A DNA stretch of 41,672 bases from an uncultured Bacteroides sp. (GCA_902472795.1 CABROZ010000005.1:1-41672), one strand, 5' to 3'; counted from the first letter of the stretch, positions 31,165 through 40,732 are shown. Notes: a model not told the origin generated them from the sequence alone. Translations and numbers: made by a program.

Positions 31165-33306
31165 TTAGAAACTCAGCACCACACGGTCGCCCAATCGCTT
31201 GGCCATGATGCTCTGTACCTCGCGCAGTTCGCTGTAGCGCTGCATGATGGAGTTGCACTTTTCGTTGTCGTTGGCCACGGCGGGGTCTTGCAGGGCAAAC
31301 ATCATGTGCTTCAGTTCCTCGCTGACGATGGCGTACTTGAAGTTGATCATCAGCGTGGGCACCAGTTCGTAGAGGCGCTCTTCGTCGGTGACGATTTTCT
31401 GGTTCTTCGAGTGGTACTTGCTCAGCTGGTATCGGCTGCTGACCAACTCGACAGTCAGTTTGCTGATGGCCGGGTCGGGATGGTTCAGGAAGTAGCGTTC
31501 GGCAATGAAGCCTTCGTCGTGCAGGTGGGCGGCGGCTTCTGTCATAATCTGCCGGTGCAGCGGGTTGTGGAAAGCCAGGTCGTCTTCTTTCAGGTCGTTC
31601 ACTACGTATTCGATGACGCTGACCGGAACTTCTTCGCCGGCTTCGTTGGTGGTGTTGCACATGACGCGTTCGCCGTAGCGAACGACCATTTGCAGAATCA
31701 GCCGTTCGTATTTGTAGAACTCCCGTCCTTCCTTGCCCTCTTGCGGGATGAACGATTCGTACACATCCGCCGATAAGGCGGCTTCGGGCGGAAAGTCGAT
31801 TGAGGGGTAGGGAGCAGGAATCGCTTCCTGCGTAGGACCGTCGGCGGCAGGTGCGGGGATGTCGCCCGCCGGTGCGTTGGCGGCTGTTTGTGGCATGTCG
31901 CTGTTGGGCGCGGTTGCGTTGTTGCCTGCGGGTGTGTTGGCTCTGGCAGCGGCGGCCCGGCGTTCGCGCTCGATGCGTTCGGCTTGCTGTTCGGCCTGTT
32001 TCTCGCGGCGTTTGGCCACTTCGTTCACTAACAGGCGGTCTTCTACATGCAGCAGCTGGGCACACTCCTTGATGTAAACGTCGCGTACGATGGCTTCGGG
32101 TATCACCGATATGCTTTGTACCAGGTTGCTGATCAGTTCGGCACGTTTGATGGGGTCGCGTCCGGCATCCTCAAGCAGCAGGTTGGTCTTGAAGCGGATG
32201 AAGTCCGTTTCGTGTTCGTTGATGAATGCCTGGAACTCCGTGGCATTGTGCTTGCGGGCGAAGGAGTCGGGGTCGTCGCCGTCGGGCAGGAGGCACACTT
32301 TGATGTTCATTCCCTCTTCGAGCAACATGTCGATGCCTCGTATGGAGGCTTTGATACCGGCTGCATCGCCGTCGTAGAGCACGGTCATGTTGTTGGTGAA
32401 GCGGTGTATCATCTTGATTTGCTGTGTGGTCAGCGCCGTACCCGACGAGGCTACTACATTCTCCACACCGCTCTGGTGCATGGAGATGACGTCGGTATAG
32501 CCTTCCACTAAGAAGCAGCGGTCCTGCTTCACGATGGCCTGCTTGGCGAAGTAGATGCCATAGAGTTCGTTGCTCTTGTGATAGATTTCGCTTTCGGGCG
32601 AGTTGACGTACTTCACCTTGACACCCTTGGTGGCAGCAGCCAGCACACGTCCGCCAAAGGCTACCACCTTGCCCGACAGCGTATGGACGGGGAAGATGAC
32701 GCGTCCCCAGAAGCGGTCGCGCAGGCGGTGGTCGTCCGTCTCGTAGCAGAGGCCCGTCTTCACCAGAAACTCCTTTTTATATCCTTTCTTGAGGGCTTCT
32801 TGGGCAAAGGCATCGTGGCTGTCGGTGCAGTAGCCTAACTGGAACTTCTCGATGATGTCGTCGCGGAAACCGCGGCTGTGGAAGTAGGCCATGCCGATGC
32901 TGCGTCCGTCCACGTGGTTGTGGAGGATGTTCTGGAAATAATCGCGTGCAAACTGGTTGACGATGAAAAGGCTTTCGCGCTCGCTCTGCGCCTGCTTTTC
33001 TTCGGTGGACAGTTCGCGTTCCTTGATTTCGATGCCATACTTCCGTGCCAGATAGCGCAACGCCTCGGGGTAGGTCAGCTGTTCGTGCTCCATGATGAAG
33101 TGAACGGCATTACCGCCCTTGCCACAGGCAAAGCACTTGCAGAGACCTTTGGCCGGAGAAACGTAGAAAGAGGGAGTCTTGTCATCATGGAAAGGACACA
33201 GGCCGACATAGTTCACTCCGCGCTTGCGCAGGGTGACGAAGTCGGACACGACATCGGTGATCTGTGCCGCGTCCATAATCCGGTCGATGGTTGCCTGGTC
33301 TATCAT
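31165..33306 (-). CDS. dnaG: DNA primase
   Basis: This 713-residue primase makes RNA primers for replication. The CHC2 zinc finger is intact (C37, H40, C58 and C61 in GLCPFHDDKTPSFYVS and CKCFACGKGG). The catalytic core includes FAGRVL-like VVAFGGRVLAAATKG, and the TOPRIM domain has the conserved Glu of VEGYTDVISMHQSG near 268 and VLYDGDAAGIKA near 308. A low-complexity Ala/Pro/Asn-rich linker lies at about 448-501, between the core and the C-terminal DnaB-binding part. It is longer than most DnaG proteins (about 600) because of this linker and the C-terminal region. It has its own -7 box and stands apart from the pgi cluster upstream. Confidence 0.96.
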   Translation of the reverse strand: MIDQATIDRIMDAAQITDVVSDFVTLRKRGVNYVGLCPFHDDKTPSFYVSPAKGLCKCFACGKGGNAVHFIMEHEQLTYPEALRYLARKYGIEIKERELSTEEKQAQSERESLFIVNQFARDYFQNILHNHVDGRSIGMAYFHSRGFRDDIIEKFQLGYCTDSHDAFAQEALKKGYKKEFLVKTGLCYETDDHRLRDRFWGRVIFPVHTLSGKVVAFGGRVLAAATKGVKVKYVNSPESEIYHKSNELYGIYFAKQAIVKQDRCFLVEGYTDVISMHQSGVENVVASSGTALTTQQIKMIHRFTNNMTVLYDGDAAGIKASIRGIDMLLEEGMNIKVCLLPDGDDPDSFARKHNATEFQAFINEHETDFIRFKTNLLLEDAGRDPIKRAELISNLVQSISVIPEAIVRDVYIKECAQLLHVEDRLLVNEVAKRREKQAEQQAERIERERRAAAARANTPAGNNATAPNSDMPQTAANAPAGDIPAPAADGPTQEAIPAPYPSIDFPPEAALSADVYESFIPQEGKEGREFYKYERLILQMVVRYGERVMCNTTNEAGEEVPVSVIEYVVNDLKEDDLAFHNPLHRQIMTEAAAHLHDEGFIAERYFLNHPDPAISKLTVELVSSRYQLSKYHSKNQKIVTDEERLYELVPTLMINFKYAIVSEELKHMMFALQDPAVANDNEKCNSIMQRYSELREVQSIMAKRLGDRVVLSF

Positions 33307-33340
33307 GATGGTAAGTCAGCTGTTTCCTTTAAACGTGGTG

Positions 33341-33348
33341 CAAAGATA
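33341..33348 (-). promoter_or_regulatory. Likely dnaG -7 box
   Basis: On the minus strand this reads TATCTTTG, 34 bases before the dnaG ATG. An ATTG lies about 22 bases upstream of it, slightly beyond normal spacing. Confidence 0.6.
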
Positions 33349-33361
33349 GCCTTTTTTCGTT

Positions 33362-34093
33362 TTACTTATTCAATGCGTCGAGCAGTTCTTGCCAGTTGTC
33401 GCAAAGAGCCTGCATGGAGGGGAACAGCAGGTTGGCACCCGCATCGAGCAGTACCTGACCGTCGAGCGGACCGGTATTGACGGCTATGGTGAAAATACCT
33501 GCGGCCACACCTGCCTGTACACCGATGGGGGCATTCTCGACGACGATGGCCTCGTTGGCCTGTACACCGGCTTTCTGCAACCCCATCAGATAGGGTTCCG
33601 GGTTTGGTTTGCCGTATTTTACATCGAAAGCCGTGACCATGTGGCTGCGGTCGAACATGCCGGGGAAGTTATGCGCCAGGCGGTCCAGCAGCGAGTGTTG
33701 TCCGGAACCTGTCACCAATACGGGGGTAATGCCTGCCGCCTTGACTTTCTGCAGTGTTTCCCAGGCGCCCGGCATCCGTTCGGGTTCGGGGTGTGAATTG
33801 AATTCCTTGCTTTTTTCGGCATAGATGCTTTCTATCAGTTCGGGGCTGGCTTCCTTGCCGAACTGGCGCTGATAGACGATGTTGATGGTCGAGGCACCGG
33901 TGCGTCCCTCGTGCAGATAGGCTTCTTCGCGACTGAGGTGCAGTCCGTGGCGTTCCATCACCTTGTGCCAGGACTCGGCATGATAGGGCATGGAGTTGAA
34001 CAGGACGCCGTCCATGTCGAACAGGGCGGCTTTCAGGTGCAGGTGGGAGTAACCGTGTTTTTGTAGATAGTCGGATATGGATTTTTCGAACAT
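33362..34093 (-). CDS. HAD-family phosphatase, beta-phosphoglucomutase-like
   Basis: This 243-residue haloacid dehalogenase-type enzyme has all four motifs: D26 and D28 in LFDMDGVLFNSMPYH, VTGSG near 128, the motif III Lys in GKPNPEPYLMG, and VVENAPIGVQAGVAAG. The cap insertion between motifs I and II is of the helical type of the beta-phosphoglucomutase subfamily (HGLHLSREEAYLHEGRTG). The substrate is probably a sugar phosphate or similar metabolite; position next to pgi supports sugar metabolism but does not prove it. It follows pgi by 152 bases. Confidence 0.9.
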   Translation of the reverse strand: MFEKSISDYLQKHGYSHLHLKAALFDMDGVLFNSMPYHAESWHKVMERHGLHLSREEAYLHEGRTGASTINIVYQRQFGKEASPELIESIYAEKSKEFNSHPEPERMPGAWETLQKVKAAGITPVLVTGSGQHSLLDRLAHNFPGMFDRSHMVTAFDVKYGKPNPEPYLMGLQKAGVQANEAIVVENAPIGVQAGVAAGIFTIAVNTGPLDGQVLLDAGANLLFPSMQALCDNWQELLDALNK

Positions 34094-34139
34094 AATAAGT
34101 TTTTAAGTTATACGAAATGTGGAATGGATAAACAGCAGA

Positions 34140-34228
34140 CAGCGCAGACAAAGGCAGGAGGAGGAAGTGATGTCTGTTCCGCTTTGCAGGGAACGGTGTT
34201 TTCCATCTCGCTGCGCTTGCCTGCGCTG
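34140..34228. other. Hairpin-rich spacer between pgi and the HAD gene
   Basis: CAGCGCAG (34140-34147) and CTGCGCTG (34221-34228) are exact complements. Between them GTTCC (34176-34180) and GGAAC (34190-34194) form a smaller hairpin. It occupies most of the 152-base gap and could be the pgi terminator, but no T-run is present. Confidence 0.45.
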
Positions 34229-34245
34229 TTCTTAATATCAGTCTT

Positions 34246-35583
34246 TTACAGTCTAGCCCGGATTGCTTTCGACTCTTCTTCGTAGCCCGGCTTGTTCAGC
34301 AGAGCGAACATGTTCTTCTTGTAAGCTTCTACACCCGGTTGGTTGAACGGATTTACGCCCAGCAGGATGCCGCTGATGCCGCATGCCTTTTCGAAGAAAT
34401 ACATCAGGCTGCCGATACCTTCTTCGTCGAGTGCCGGAACAACGATACGCATGTTGGGTACGCCGCCGTCCACGTGTGCCAGCTGTGTGCCGAGTTCGGC
34501 CATCTTGTTGACTTCGTCCACGTGTTTGCCGGCAAGGAAGTTCAGGCCGTCCAAGTTGGCTTCGTCAGTCGGTACAGTCAGTTGGTGCTGAGTCTTTTCG
34601 ACAGAGATGACTGTCTCGTAGATGGTACGTTCGCCTTCCTGGATCCATTGTCCCATAGAGTGCAGGTCGGTCGAGAAGTCAACGGCAGCGGGGAATATAC
34701 CCTTTCCGTCCTTACCTTCCGATTCGCCGTACAGCTGTTTCCACCATTCGTTGAAGTAGTGCAGTTTAGGGTTGAAGTTGACGAGAATTTCGATTTTCTT
34801 ACCGCTCTTGTACAGTTCGTTGCGGGTAGCAGCATACAGGGCGGCAGGATTTTCGGCAAACGGAACGTTGAGTCCGCATGCCTGTTCCATGGCAACGGCT
34901 CCGGCTACCAGTTTCTCGATATCGAATCCGGCAACGGCGATGGGCAGCAGGCCAACTGGTGTCAGTACCGAGAAGCGTCCTCCTACATTGTCGGGGATGA
35001 TGAACGACTTGTAACCTTCGCGGTCGGCAGTGACGCGGGCAGCACCTTTCTTGGCATCGGTGATGGCTACGATTACTTTCTGTGCCATTTCCTTGCCGCG
35101 CTGATCCTCGCATTGTTTCTTCAGCAGGCGGAAGGCAAGAGCCGTTTCGGTAGTAGTTCCCGACTTGGAGATGTTGATTACACCGAATTTCTTTCCTTTC
35201 AGGTATTCGGTCAGTTCGTATAGATAATCTTCGCCGATGTTGTGTCCGGCAAAGAGGATAACGGGACCGTTCTTCTTCTCTTGCAGCCAGGCGAAGCTGT
35301 TTGACATGGCCTCGATGACAGCGCGTGCACCAAGGTAGCTTCCGCCAATACCGGCTACTACTACTACTTCGCAGTTGTCGCGCAAAACTTGTGCGGTAGC
35401 TTTCAGGTCGGCCAAGTGTTCCGGCGTGATGGAAGAGGGCAGATGCAGCCAACCCAAGAAGTCGTTGCCTTTGCAGGTTCCGTTTTCAAGTGCTTCCTGC
35501 GCAGCCTTTACTTGGGGCTCGTAGGCGAAAATGCTTTCTTTGGAAACAAATCCAAAAGTCTTTTCAATGTTCAAACTAATCAT
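34246..35583 (-). CDS. pgi: Glucose-6-phosphate isomerase
   Basis: This 445-residue enzyme interconverts glucose 6-phosphate and fructose 6-phosphate. Family segments include VVVVAGIGGSYLGARAVIEAM, the phosphate-binding NISKSGTTTETALAFRLL, VGGRFSVLTPVGLLPIAVAG and a C-terminal NPFNQPGVEAYKKNMFALL. It is of the short type seen in Firmicutes and Bacteroidota, not the 550-residue E. coli type. It lies downstream of gpsA and lysS on the same strand with an 80-base gap and could share their transcript; I see no consensus promoter before it. Confidence 0.97.
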   Translation of the reverse strand: MISLNIEKTFGFVSKESIFAYEPQVKAAQEALENGTCKGNDFLGWLHLPSSITPEHLADLKATAQVLRDNCEVVVVAGIGGSYLGARAVIEAMSNSFAWLQEKKNGPVILFAGHNIGEDYLYELTEYLKGKKFGVINISKSGTTTETALAFRLLKKQCEDQRGKEMAQKVIVAITDAKKGAARVTADREGYKSFIIPDNVGGRFSVLTPVGLLPIAVAGFDIEKLVAGAVAMEQACGLNVPFAENPAALYAATRNELYKSGKKIEILVNFNPKLHYFNEWWKQLYGESEGKDGKGIFPAAVDFSTDLHSMGQWIQEGERTIYETVISVEKTQHQLTVPTDEANLDGLNFLAGKHVDEVNKMAELGTQLAHVDGGVPNMRIVVPALDEEGIGSLMYFFEKACGISGILLGVNPFNQPGVEAYKKNMFALLNKPGYEEESKAIRARL

Positions 35584-35663
35584 AATATTCTATTTTTTAA
35601 TTTGTAGATTCTTTATCGTTCTTCACCGTCCGCCGTCGTTAACATAGCGTGTAGGTTTCGTTC

Positions 35664-36659
35664 TTACCGGAAGGAATCGGTCAGCAGTTTGATTTCGATG
35701 GTTGGCGAGATGCGCTCGTACAGGATGTTGTAAACAGCATCGAGGATGGGCATGTTGACGTGATAATGCCTGTTTATTTCCTTGATGCACTTGGTTCCGT
35801 AATATCCTTCTGCTATCATTTCCATTTCAATCTGGGCACTTTTCACCGAATATCCTTTGCCGATCATGGTACCAAACGTACGGTTGCGGCTGAAGTTTGA
35901 GTAGCCGGTAACGAGCAAGTCGCCCAGATAGGCGGAGTCATATACATTTCTGTCCAGTGGATAGACGGTCTGCAGGAACCGGTTCATCTCTTGTACGGCA
36001 TTCGACATGAGTACCGCCTGAAAGTTATCGCCGTATTTCAGTCCGCTGCAAATGCCGGCGGCAATGGCATAGACGTTTTTCAGTACCGAACTGTATTCGA
36101 TGCCTGCCACATCGTTGCTGACGGAGGTCTTGATGTAGCTGCTGGCCAGTTGCCGTGCGACGATGCATGCCTTCGCCGTGTCGGGACATGCAATGGTCAG
36201 ATAAGAGAGGCGCTCCAAAGCCACTTCCTCGGCATGGCATGGGCCGGCCAGCACGGCGATGCTCTCGGCGGGCACATTGTATTCCTTCGTGAAGTATTCG
36301 GACACGATGAGGTTGTCGTCGGGAACAATGCCTTTGATGGCGGTGATGATGAACTTGTCCTTGATTTTAGTCTTCAGTTTTTTCAGGTGAGACTTCAGGT
36401 AAGGTGATGGAGTGACGAAGATAAGGGTATCCGATTCTTTCACTACATCGTTGATGTTGGAACTGAAGTTGATACGTTTGATATCAAACTTGACGCCAGT
36501 CAGGTAGGCGGGATTATGGCCGAGTCGTTTGAAATCGGCAATGCGGTCATCGCGCCGCATGTACCAATTGATTGACTCGGCTTGGGTCAGCACCATCTTG
36601 GCGATGGCGGTGGCCCAACTTCCTCCGCCCATAATGGCTATCTTTCCGGGTAGTTTCAT
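35664..36659 (-). CDS. gpsA: Glycerol-3-phosphate dehydrogenase (NAD(P)+)
   Basis: This 331-residue cytosolic enzyme reduces dihydroxyacetone phosphate to sn-glycerol 3-phosphate for phospholipid synthesis. The dinucleotide-binding turn is IAIMGGGSWATAIAKM, with GGGSWA at 11-16. Later come FVTPSPYLKSHL, VLAGPCHAEEVALERLSYLTIAC, and the region with the catalytic Lys (YSSVLKNVYAIAAGICSGLKYGDNF). The ATG is two bases after the lysS stop, so it is in the lysS transcript. Confidence 0.95.
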   Translation of the reverse strand: MKLPGKIAIMGGGSWATAIAKMVLTQAESINWYMRRDDRIADFKRLGHNPAYLTGVKFDIKRINFSSNINDVVKESDTLIFVTPSPYLKSHLKKLKTKIKDKFIITAIKGIVPDDNLIVSEYFTKEYNVPAESIAVLAGPCHAEEVALERLSYLTIACPDTAKACIVARQLASSYIKTSVSNDVAGIEYSSVLKNVYAIAAGICSGLKYGDNFQAVLMSNAVQEMNRFLQTVYPLDRNVYDSAYLGDLLVTGYSNFSRNRTFGTMIGKGYSVKSAQIEMEMIAEGYYGTKCIKEINRHYHVNMPILDAVYNILYERISPTIEIKLLTDSFR

Positions 36660-36661
36660 TA

Positions 36662-38392
36662 TTATTTCTTAATTCTGCCAATCCATTCCGTTACGTCGTT
36701 GACGGTCGGGTTGTTCAGCTCAAGTTTATATTTTTTATTGATGCCACAAATGTCCATATGCAGCTTTTGCGGATTGACACTGGCCATGTCGGCTATCTGG
36801 TTGTAGCCGGCTTTCTGGATGACGGGAACCCATTCTTCGGGGATGCCGAGTTCGATGAATTTGGCCGGTGCATCTTTCGGAGCAACCTTTTCGGGACGCA
36901 TCTGTGGGAAGAGAAGTATTTCCTGAATGTAGGATTTCCCGGTCATCAGCATTACCAGACGGTCTATACCGATGCCGACTCCTGACGTGGGAGGCATGCC
37001 GTATTGCAGTGCACGGAGGAAATCCTGGTCGATAATCATGGCTTCATCGTCACCCTTGTCGGCCAGTCTCATCTGTTCCTTGAAGCGTTCTTCCTGATCG
37101 ATGGGGTCGTTCAGCTCGGAGTATGCATTGGCCAGCTCTTTACCATTGACCATCAGTTCGAAACGTTCGGTCAGGCCCGGTTTGCTGCGGTGTTTCTTGG
37201 TCAGCGGTGACATTTCGATCGGATAATCGGTAATGAAGGTGGGTTGTATGAAGTTGCCTTCACAGAATTCGCCGAAGATTTCGTCGATAAGTTTACCTTT
37301 ACCCATCGTATCGTCGATTTCCATTTTCAGTTCCTTGCAGATCTGACGGATTTCGTCTTCCGTTTTGTCAGTCAGGTCGTAGCCGGTCTTTTCCTTGATG
37401 GCGTCGAGGATGGGCAGACGGCGGTAGGGAGCTTTGAAGCTGATGGTTTTACCGTCGATAACGGTTTCGCTACTGCCATTAACTGCGATGCAGATGCGTT
37501 CCAGCATTTTTTCGATGAAGCTCATCATCCAATTGTAATCTTTATATTGAACGTAGAGTTCCATGCAAGTGAATTCCGGATTGTGCGTACGGTCCATACC
37601 TTCGTTGCGGAAGTTCTTGCCTATTTCGTACACACCTTCGAAACCGCCTACGATGAGGCGTTTCAGGTAGAGTTCGGTGGCAATACGAAGGTAAAGGTCG
37701 ATGTCGAGCGAGTTGTGATGGGTGATGAACGGACGGGCGCTGGCTCCTCCGGGGATGGATTGCAGAATAGGAGTCTCGACTTCGGTGTAGCCGGCTTCGT
37801 CGAGGACGGCACGCATGGTTGATATGACTTTGGTGCGTTTCAGGAAAGTTTCCTTCACGCCATCGTTAACGATGAGGTCAACATAGCGTTGGCGATAACG
37901 CAGTTCGGGATCTTCGAACGAGTCATAGGCAACTCCGTCTTTATACTTGACAATGGGCAGCGGCTTGAGGCTCTTGGCCAGTACGGTCAGCTTTTTGGCG
38001 TGTACGCTGATTTCGCCCATTTGGGTGCGGAATACGAAGCCTTCGATGCCGATGAAGTCGCCCAAGTCGAGCAAACGTTTGAACACGGTGTTGTACATGT
38101 CTTTGTTTTCATCGGGACAAATGTCATCGCGGGTAATGTACACTTGGATACGTCCTTTGGAATCTTGCAATTCGATGAAGGATGCTTTTCCCATCACGCG
38201 ACGGCTCATCATACGTCCGGCAATGGTTACCTGACGAGGTTCGTCACCGTCTTTGAATTCATCTTTTATGTCGGTCGAGAAAGCATTGGTTACATACTCT
38301 GCTGCGGGATAGGGGTCGATGCCCATCGCGCGAAGTTCATTCATGCTGTTGCGGCGAATGATTTCCTGTTCACTTAGTTCTAAAACGTTCAT
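36662..38392 (-). CDS. lysS: Lysyl-tRNA synthetase, class II
   Basis: This 576-residue enzyme charges tRNA-Lys. The N-terminal OB-fold anticodon-binding domain (about 55-150) has VTIAGRMMSRRVMGKASFIELQDSKGRIQ. The class II core carries motif 2 (NFRNEGMDRTHNPEFTCMELYVQ) and motif 3 (GVGIGIDRLVMLMTG). A C-terminal extension of about 75 residues beyond LLFPQMRPE (FIELGIPEEWVPVIQKAGYNQIADMASVNPQKL) exceeds the roughly 500-residue E. coli form; similar tails occur in Bacteroidota. ATG at 38390-38392 (MNVLELSEQ) is preferred over GTG at 38405-38407. gpsA follows two bases downstream. Confidence 0.97.
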   Translation of the reverse strand: MNVLELSEQEIIRRNSMNELRAMGIDPYPAAEYVTNAFSTDIKDEFKDGDEPRQVTIAGRMMSRRVMGKASFIELQDSKGRIQVYITRDDICPDENKDMYNTVFKRLLDLGDFIGIEGFVFRTQMGEISVHAKKLTVLAKSLKPLPIVKYKDGVAYDSFEDPELRYRQRYVDLIVNDGVKETFLKRTKVISTMRAVLDEAGYTEVETPILQSIPGGASARPFITHHNSLDIDLYLRIATELYLKRLIVGGFEGVYEIGKNFRNEGMDRTHNPEFTCMELYVQYKDYNWMMSFIEKMLERICIAVNGSSETVIDGKTISFKAPYRRLPILDAIKEKTGYDLTDKTEDEIRQICKELKMEIDDTMGKGKLIDEIFGEFCEGNFIQPTFITDYPIEMSPLTKKHRSKPGLTERFELMVNGKELANAYSELNDPIDQEERFKEQMRLADKGDDEAMIIDQDFLRALQYGMPPTSGVGIGIDRLVMLMTGKSYIQEILLFPQMRPEKVAPKDAPAKFIELGIPEEWVPVIQKAGYNQIADMASVNPQKLHMDICGINKKYKLELNNPTVNDVTEWIGRIKK

Positions 38393-38419
38393 ATCGTTAA
38401 ATTTCACTCAATTTGGATA

Positions 38420-38427
38420 CAAAAATA
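38420..38427 (-). promoter_or_regulatory. Likely lysS -7 box
   Basis: On the minus strand this reads TATTTTTG, fitting TAnnTTTG, 27 bases before the lysS ATG. The -33 region is AT-rich without a clear TTTG. Confidence 0.55.
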
Positions 38428-38557
38428 CGAAACATTTTTTTAATAACGATATTTTTAGTCCCGAAAAGACGTCAAAGAGGGGGCTTATCGGTCTCCTTTG
38501 TCTTGTTATTCTCTATTTTTAACTCTATGTACACGCTTCTTCCTGATAAAAAAGACG

Positions 38558-38565
38558 TAACTTTG
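38558..38565 (+). promoter_or_regulatory. Possible -7 box for the MATE transporter gene
   Basis: TAACTTTG fits TAnnTTTG, 27 bases before ATG 38593. No clear TTTG at the usual distance. lysS and this gene diverge across 38393-38592, where no other gene is visible. Confidence 0.5.
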
Positions 38566-38592
38566 CAGCCGTATTGAATAAATGACTGAAAT

Positions 38593-39975
38593 ATGACAGA
38601 ACAACAGACAGGACAACAAAGGACTCCCACGGCGTTGGGAACAGAAAACATTGGTAAACTTCTGATGCAATATGCCGTTCCGGCTATTATTGCAATGACT
38701 GCTTCCTCGCTGTACAACATGGTGGATAGTATCTTTATCGGACATGGCGTTGGTCCGATGGCTATTTCCGGTCTGGCCCTAACCTTTCCGTTGATGAATC
38801 TGGCTGCAGCTTTCGGATCATTGGTTGGAGTAGGAGCTTCAACGCTTATATCTGTAAAACTCGGACAAAAGGATTATCAGACGGCTCAACGGGTGCTGGG
38901 TAACGTACTGGTTTTGAATATCCTGCTGGGTGTGGCTTTTACGGTAGTAGTGATGCCATTCCTCGACCCTATCTTGTATTTTTTTGGTGGTAGTGACGAA
39001 ACAGTACCTTACGCTCGCGACTACATGGAGGTGATTTTGTTGGGTAACGCAGTAACCCATCTGTATCTTGGGTTGAATTCGGTGTTGCGCTCAGCCGGTC
39101 ACCCGCAGAAGGCAATGTATGCGACGATTGCTACTGTGGTAATCAATACTATTTTGGATCCTCTGTTTATTTACGGTTTGGAAATGGGGATTCGTGGCGC
39201 TGCTGTTGCTACGATTCTGGCTCAGATCATAGCGTTGGTATGGCAGCTGAAACTGTTCAGTGATCGTAGCGAACTGCTTCATTTTCATAAAGGAATTTTC
39301 CGTTTGAAGCGTAAGATTGTGTTCGATTCGTTAGCTATCGGAATGTCGCCGTTCCTGATGAACGTGGCAGCCTGCTTCATTGTGATTCTGATCAATCAGG
39401 GGCTGAAACGGCATGGAGGTGATTTAGCCATTGGAGCTTTTGGCATTGTGAACAGGCTGGTGTATGTCGTGGTAATGATTGTGATGGGCCTGAATCAGGG
39501 AATGCAGCCGATTGCGGGGTATAATTATGGTGCCCGGCTTTATCCGCGTGTGACAAAGGTGTTGAAACTGACTATTGTCTATGCCACGATCGTGACGACG
39601 GTGGGCTTTGCGGTGGGTATGGCAATACCTCGCGTAGTGGTGGGTATCTTTACGTCTGATGCCGAGCTGATAAACCTTTCGGCCCGTGGATTGCGTATTA
39701 TAATCATGTTTTTCCCTATCATCGGTTTTCAGATGGTGACAGCCAATTTCTTCCAAAGTATCGGTATGGCCGGAAAGGCTATTTTCTTGTCTCTGTCGCG
39801 TCAGTTGCTGATTTTACTTCCTTGTCTGCTGATTCTGCCTCGCTTCTGGGGAGCCGAAGGGGTGTGGTACAGCATGCCTGTATCCGATTTCCTGGCCAGT
39901 GTAGTAGCAGCTCTGATGTTGTGGTGGCAATTTCGCAAGTTCAAGTCTGCTGCCGCTGAAGCCAACGTCTCGTAG
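38593..39975 (+). CDS. MATE-family efflux transporter
   Basis: This 460-residue inner-membrane protein has about 12 membrane helices in two halves. The MATE start is clear (LGTENIGKLLMQYAVPAIIAMTASSLYNMVDSIFIGHGVGPMAISGLAL). Typical internal segments follow (GHPQKAMYATIATVVINTILDPLFIYGLEMGIRGAAVATILAQ), then GLNQGMQPIAGYNYGA at the start of the second half. Such proteins export drugs or metabolites in exchange for sodium or protons. The substrate is unknown. It stands alone. Confidence 0.94.
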   Translation: MTEQQTGQQRTPTALGTENIGKLLMQYAVPAIIAMTASSLYNMVDSIFIGHGVGPMAISGLALTFPLMNLAAAFGSLVGVGASTLISVKLGQKDYQTAQRVLGNVLVLNILLGVAFTVVVMPFLDPILYFFGGSDETVPYARDYMEVILLGNAVTHLYLGLNSVLRSAGHPQKAMYATIATVVINTILDPLFIYGLEMGIRGAAVATILAQIIALVWQLKLFSDRSELLHFHKGIFRLKRKIVFDSLAIGMSPFLMNVAACFIVILINQGLKRHGGDLAIGAFGIVNRLVYVVVMIVMGLNQGMQPIAGYNYGARLYPRVTKVLKLTIVYATIVTTVGFAVGMAIPRVVVGIFTSDAELINLSARGLRIIIMFFPIIGFQMVTANFFQSIGMAGKAIFLSLSRQLLILLPCLLILPRFWGAEGVWYSMPVSDFLASVVAALMLWWQFRKFKSAAAEANVS

Positions 39976-40001
39976 ATAAAACACTTTTTTCGGTGACTTG
40001 A

Positions 40002-40031
40002 TTGGTTTTTCCTGCGGAATATTTATATTTG
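40002..40031 (+). promoter_or_regulatory. Promoter of the cytidylate kinase-like gene
   Basis: TTG at 40002-40004, 19 bases, then TATATTTG at 40024-40031 matches the Bacteroides consensus. ATG 40057 follows 25 bases later. An earlier ATG at 40050 stops after four codons. Confidence 0.7.
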
Positions 40032-40056
40032 CTTTTACAATTAAATTTAATGGACT

Positions 40057-40680
40057 ATGGATAAGTTTGTGGTAAATATAGGTCGTCAGTTAGGTAGTGG
40101 CGGACGGGAAATCGGTGAGAAACTGGCAAAGCGTTTGGGTATCGATTTCTACGATAAGGAACTGATAAACTTGGCTTCGGAAGAGAGCGGGTTGTGTCGT
40201 GAGTTTTTTGAAAAAGCTGACGAAAAAGCTTCGCAAAGTATGATGGGTGGAATATTCGGTATGCGTTTCCCGTTCTTCAGCGACGGCGTGTTGCCATCGA
40301 TGAACTGCTTGAGTAATGATGCGCTTTTCAAGGTGCAGAGCGATGTCATCAGAAAGCTGGCATCAGAGAAGTCCTGCCTGTTTGTGGGACGTTGTGCCGA
40401 TTATATCCTTCGCGATAATCCGCGTTGTGTCAATGTGTTTATTTCCGCTTCGCGCGAAGATCGGATTGCACGTCTGTGCCGATTGCACAACATCACGGAG
40501 AATGAGGCTGAAGAGATGATGAACAGAGCCGACAAGAAGCGTTCGGAATATTATAATTATTATAGTTATAAGACGTGGGGCATGGCTTCGACTTACCATT
40601 TGTGTATCGATTCTTCCGTGTTAGGTATTGAGAAGACGGTGGACTTTATTGAGGAGTTTGTTCGTTTGAAGTTGAAGTAA
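40057..40680 (+). CDS. Cytidylate kinase-like family protein
   Basis: This 207-residue protein has the P-loop-like start FVVNIGRQLGSGGREIGEKLAKRLGIDFYDKELI, typical of the cytidylate kinase-like family (PF13189), and FVGRCADYILRDNPRCVNVFISASREDRIARL in the middle, matching the CMP kinase core. The C-terminal part has MNRADKKRSEYYNYYSYKTWGMASTYHLCIDSS. It is distinct from the housekeeping cmk; the true substrate is not known. A strong hairpin separates it from the convergent transporter gene. Confidence 0.9.
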   Translation: MDKFVVNIGRQLGSGGREIGEKLAKRLGIDFYDKELINLASEESGLCREFFEKADEKASQSMMGGIFGMRFPFFSDGVLPSMNCLSNDALFKVQSDVIRKLASEKSCLFVGRCADYILRDNPRCVNVFISASREDRIARLCRLHNITENEAEEMMNRADKKRSEYYNYYSYKTWGMASTYHLCIDSSVLGIEKTVDFIEEFVRLKLK

Positions 40681-40732
40681 AACTGCTGCAAAATATTGAG
40701 TGATAAGCAGAACGTTTGTGTGAACGGTTTAT

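Noticed and set aside
30992..32065. 357-codon open frame on the minus strand
   Set aside because: It overlaps dnaG and the ATPase-nuclease gene out of frame; the very Arg/Pro-rich product is typical of a shifted frame.
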